Part shown: positions 62,201 to 64,000 of the stretch, in pieces | Position numbering within the stretch: position 1 is the stretch's first letter | How the letters are laid out: the number at the start of each line of letters is the position of its first letter | Source: Marthasterias glacialis | Lineage: Eukaryota > Echinodermata > Asteroidea > Forcipulatida > Asteriidae | DNA: 64,000 nt | NCBI GenBank assembly: GCA_911728455.2 | Contig: OU452227.1 | Location: 16,756,110 to 16,820,109, forward strand | Direction: 5' to 3' | Notes under the pieces: model-generated | What the model was told of the DNA's origin: nothing | Database searches by the model: none | What the model saw: only the letters and a program-made list of their open reading frames with translations | Translations under genes and position numbers: made by a program

Positions 62201-62292
62201 TGGTCATTCTCATTGGTTTCTTCTTTGTACAGATATTTAGACACGGAGGGTTTAGGAAGCGTCTTCCATGATGGTGATTTCAAACTCTACAG
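52955..62292 (+). CDS. OGFOD3: OGFOD3-like 2-oxoglutarate/iron oxygenase, first six coding exons (3' partial)
   Basis: Exons 52955-53040, 57575-57780, 58695-58770, 59707-59749, 60474-60538 and 62233-62292 join in phase to about 178 residues. Start MAPRKRKPVSS (human MAPQRR). A basic/polar N-terminus is followed by one membrane segment at about 42-60 (SIAVRMIVIFVFMGVVSWY), giving a type II single-pass layout as in human OGFOD3. Then CSSDFKNDLKKFKGCAPTQC with the same cysteine spacing as human CSEDYDSHRRFEGCTPRKC, VAINGLKLGGSNGG, ASILDLHSGALS (identical to human), and VFHDGDFKLYR. The family is annotated as a membrane Fe(II)/2OG-dependent dioxygenase; its substrate is not established. The catalytic 2OG-Fe domain (roughly the last 140 residues in the 319-residue human protein) lies past the window, so the iron ligands cannot be checked. 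Family identity is by memory of the human sequence. Confidence 0.9.
53255..53345 (-). repeat. tRNA-like sequence, probably a SINE head (minus)
   Basis: In reverse it reads ATAGCCTAGCGGTGTAGGCT (A-box-like) and CAGGTTCGAATCCCAG (good B box) about 50 bases apart. The acceptor stem does not pair, so a working tRNA gene is unlikely. Confidence 0.4.
54229..54737 (+). repeat. Dispersed repeat H, copy 1 (uninterrupted)
   Basis: Reverse-complement homologue of 56382-57005: GATGGACCTTTGCCCCAAAC, GATGGGTCCTTTGAGGCTGC, CATAACCCATATGGTAGTGC and GAGACATTGGTCTTGTG all have mirrored partners there. It lacks the MITE B insertion. Confidence 0.8.
54895..54990. repeat. (ATTT)n with poly-T and G run
   Basis: Low-complexity ATTT repeats followed by a long T run and GGGGGGGGCCC. 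Confidence 0.85.
56382..57005 (-). repeat. Dispersed repeat H, copy 2 with nested MITE B
   Basis: Opposite orientation to 54229-54737, 1.6 kb away. It is interrupted at 56587-56757 by MITE B. Confidence 0.8.
56587..56757. mobile_element. MITE B, 171 bp, nested in repeat H
   Basis: Ends AGACCTTATGCATTGACG and CATGTGCATAAGGTCT, AT on both flanks. The uninterrupted copy H has ATCTACCAATAACTTTT with one AT at that point, which gives a 2-bp AT target duplication. Same length as 22801-22971 in opposite orientation. Confidence 0.87.
57575..57780 (+). CDS. OGFOD3: OGFOD3 exon 2 (membrane segment)
   Basis: Acceptor AATACAG, donor AAGG/GTAAGA, phase 1 out. Encodes the transmembrane segment and CSSDFKNDLKKFK. 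Confidence 0.9.
58113..58517. repeat. G/C-rich repeat (AGTGGCATAGCCAGC ... GGCTACGCCACTG)
   Basis: Left CAGTGGCATAGCCAGC, right TTGGCTACGCCACTGC, with G-rich and C-rich blocks near the ends. A large hairpin-like repeat related to 23691-23880. Confidence 0.5.
58695..58770 (+). CDS. OGFOD3: OGFOD3 exon 3
   Basis: CAPTQCARVIMDGLISKSEA then RQLR; acceptor GTCACAG, donor GAGC/GTAAGA, phase 2 out. Matches human CTPRKCGRGVTDVVITREEA. Confidence 0.9.
58989..59115. mobile_element. MITE A, minimal copy (about 126 bp)
   Basis: Ends AATAGACCGATCCATTAAGC and GCTTAATGGATCGGTCTATT, exact inverted repeats. It lacks the internal segment of 1599-1984 and 29465-29891. In OGFOD3 intron 3. Confidence 0.85.
59238..59268. 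repeat. (ATTG)n microsatellite
   Basis: Seven ATTG/GATT units in a row. Confidence 0.9.
59707..59749 (+). CDS. OGFOD3: OGFOD3 exon 4 (43 bases)
   Basis: VAINGLKLGGSNGG; acceptor TTTACAG, donor GGG/GTGAGT, phase 0 out. Human has VAEKGLSLGGSDGG. Confidence 0.92.
60474..60538 (+). CDS. OGFOD3: OGFOD3 exon 5
   Basis: ASILDLHSGALSKGDSFINI then YK; acceptor TTTTTAG, donor TAA/GTGAGT, phase 2 out. ASILDLHSGALS is identical to the human protein. Confidence 0.94.
60592..60909 (+). mobile_element. tRNA-Leu-derived SINE (type 1)
   Basis: CATCAGACTCAAGTTCTGGT, GTGGGTTTGAATCCCGG (B box), ACTTGTGTCTTTGAGCGAGA, then a 3' body with ACAGGCTGCATACCCCAAGG. It abuts the pogo-like element at 60910. Confidence 0.7.
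60912..61757. mobile_element. pogo/Tigger-like non-autonomous DNA transposon, 846 bp
   Basis: Left end CAGTCGACTCTCGTTAATAC at 60912; right end GTATTAAAGAGAGTCGACTG closing at 61757, with TA on both sides (60910-60911, 61758-61759). TA duplications and CAGT...ACTG ends of this kind are typical of the pogo branch of Tc1/mariner. Subterminal repeats also mirror (GATACGAGCACGG, CGCTCGGATAATACGAGG). No transposase frame is intact. Confidence 0.82.
62069..62155 (+). repeat. 20-bp tandem repeat, about 4 units
   Basis: Unit GTTTTACATAAATGAAAACT with one- or two-base variants, just upstream of OGFOD3 exon 6. Confidence 0.9.
62233..62292 (+). CDS. OGFOD3: OGFOD3 exon 6 (last in window)
   Basis: YLDTEGLGSVFHDGDFKLY with acceptor GTACAG and donor CAG/GTATAC, phase 2 out. 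Human VFSEEDFRLYREVRQK-like segment; the next exon is outside. Confidence 0.88.
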
Positions 62293-62349
62293 GTATACTA
62301 ACTGAAGTTGCAGTACATTTGTATTGACTATAAGTTAGACTTAAACAGT

Positions 62350-62590
62350 TGCTGCCGAGATTCTGTTTTTTTGGTCCCGTCTCTCTGGCGGGATTCTTGT
62401 GGCAGAATTTCCAGAATCTTTTTTCTTTGGGGGTATCACTGGCACAAAGAAACCCTGACTTGACAATGCCAAGAGAACTAAGATTTTCTTTGTTGGATCG
62501 TCCGTTTTGGACATGGAAACATGGAACCATGGCTCGATTGCTGGCTCACTTTGACTTACCTCCATTCAGCCAAAATACAATTAATGAACA
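62350..62590 (+). repeat. Dispersed repeat K (copy 2, plus)
   Basis: Shares CTGGCACAAAGAAACCCTGA, ATGCCAAGAGAACTAAGATT and ACTTACCTCCATTCAGCCAA with the reverse complement of 45580-45880. Confidence 0.6.
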
Positions 62591-64000
62591 ATGGTGGAAT
62601 CCTCTTGATGCCTCGTAATCCCCTTCTTGGAACAAAAGGACAAAGGTCTATAATCATGGATTACACAAAAACCACCTCTCAATGGCCTCAAAATAGGAGT
62701 GCAATCACAACCTTTTCTGTCCTTGTGAGGGTGAATCGAAATGTTAAACGGCATGTGCGTGGTCTGCGCATGCTCCGCAGTTGAATGACCGTTTGACCGA
62801 AATTACACAATGACGTCTTAAGATGGCTTCCGTTTCCAGGCAGGGGAAACATTTGCATGTAAACAGGTCATCCAGCACCACCTGGTTAAACAGTAAATGA
62901 TCAGCATGCTTTATTTATGACCTAGCTTTTTTGTTTCATGCTTACTTGCATTGTATTCAACTTTATATGTTACTTTCTAAATTGGCAATAGACTGTGCAA
63001 GTCACGCGCGTATCATAAAATGAGAAAACAAGTCAAGGAAGACTATTATCAAAATCAAATCTTTTTAAATTTTATTTATACAAAATTCTTGAAAATAAAA
63101 ATACTCATAGCATTTTTTAGAAAAAAATGTCATTTTGGATATAACTCAAATAATTTATTAAAATTAACATCGAATCAAAATTAAAACTTGAGACAAGGAT
63201 GCATATTTGACCTGAATGATTCTAGACTACATGTAGTATGAATTACAAATCACGTAAGGATATGTGCAACCGTTACATTGGTTTAATGATTACAAAATTC
63301 TTAATTGTTTACAAGTGACCTGAAACTGGGGTCAAGTCTTATTTTCAGGTTTTCGTCGTTTTTCGTGATTTGTTAAAATGATTTTACTTTCATATAATTC
63401 ATCTATAAGCTTTACTTTCCCAACAGTATAATATAATTTTTTAAGCTATAAACAATGTTAAACTAAAGTATTTGAAGAAAACAAAATCTCGCTCAGGTAA
63501 AACTCAATATGGTTGGGACCAACTTGGTCTTGGAATACTGAATACTTGTGACACCTGCACAGTCGTTTCACTATACACTAGTGTGCCACCAATGGTTTGT
63601 GGGAAAAAGGCTGAACTTTTTCGCAAATCATATCACTTTCACATGTTTCACATTTTTGCATATTGAATGCCCGCTTACAAAATGCACTCCTTGGAGCCAA
63701 CTATTGGAGACTTTGTTTAGGACACTAGGTGGCAGCAGATGTACCAGCTGGACAACCATAAGGGAAAAGAAGGTTGACAATAAGAACAATAGATCGTGTA
63801 ACTAAGAATTCACCAGTCACATTGCTGGAAAAAAATAAACAATAAAAAAGCCAAAGGTGGAAGACTCACTAAATACAAAAACCTGCATTAGCTTTCCAAG
63901 CTAGCACTGCTTTATCAGATGCAATGAAGGGAACAAACAAAAAGTCTAGATAGATAGTCAAGAATGTTCCAGCTGAATAGGTCCAAAAGGTGGGCAATCA
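62591..64000. other. Right edge of window, OGFOD3 intron 6
   Basis: No exon recognised. CTTCCGTTTCCAGGCAGGGG at 62828 repeats a phrase from 26914. The rest is AT-rich single-copy-looking DNA. Confidence 0.4.

Overview
This is a 64 kb piece of an AT-rich animal nuclear genome. It has intron-rich genes with GT-AG junctions, long introns, and many short inverted-repeat DNA elements and tRNA-derived SINEs. The gene content is animal. The repeats (a tRNA-Leu-derived SINE, 'gctgcttaagcag' palindromes, a foldback element with tandemly repeated arms like the sea urchin TU family) suggest an echinoderm, perhaps a sea star. That assignment is an inference from repeat style.

Three protein-coding genes lie head to tail on the + strand. 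(1) The last four coding exons of a CEP112-like centrosomal coiled-coil gene (about 1019-6093), cut at its 5' end by the window edge. (2) A complete ARHGAP17/ARHGAP44 (RICH)-type gene (11663-46897): 15 exons with compatible phases give an N-BAR plus RhoGAP protein of 688-689 residues, with a proline-rich tail and a C-terminal PDZ-ligand-like end. An extra exon (43548-43731) offers a second, shorter C-terminus. (3) The first six coding exons of an OGFOD3-like gene (52955-62292), a single-pass membrane 2-oxoglutarate/iron oxygenase, whose catalytic domain lies beyond the right edge. Most of these exons are too short to be seen as ORFs; they were found by joining splice sites in phase and comparing with remembered human proteins.

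Region by region: 1-6.1 kb, CEP112 3' end with a truncated non-LTR retrotransposon and SINEs in its introns. 6.1-11.6 kb, intergenic, no gene recognised. 11.6-46.9 kb, the RhoGAP gene; its introns carry a 1.44 kb, 42-bp minisatellite (intron 1), a 1.34 kb TU-like foldback element (intron 3) and many MITEs and SINEs. 46.9-52.7 kb, 3' UTR and intergenic. 52.7-64 kb, the OGFOD3 promoter and 5' two thirds, with an inverted pair of about 500-bp repeats in intron 1 and a pogo-like TA-flanked element in intron 5.

The three genes have unrelated jobs (centrosome; Cdc42/Rac-linked membrane remodelling; membrane-bound oxygenase) and there is no sign of an operon or functional cluster. The most notable structures are the TU-like foldback element, the minisatellite with an 11-unit higher-order period, two MITE insertions whose empty sites can be read from sister repeats in the same window, and the two alternative RhoGAP C-termini.
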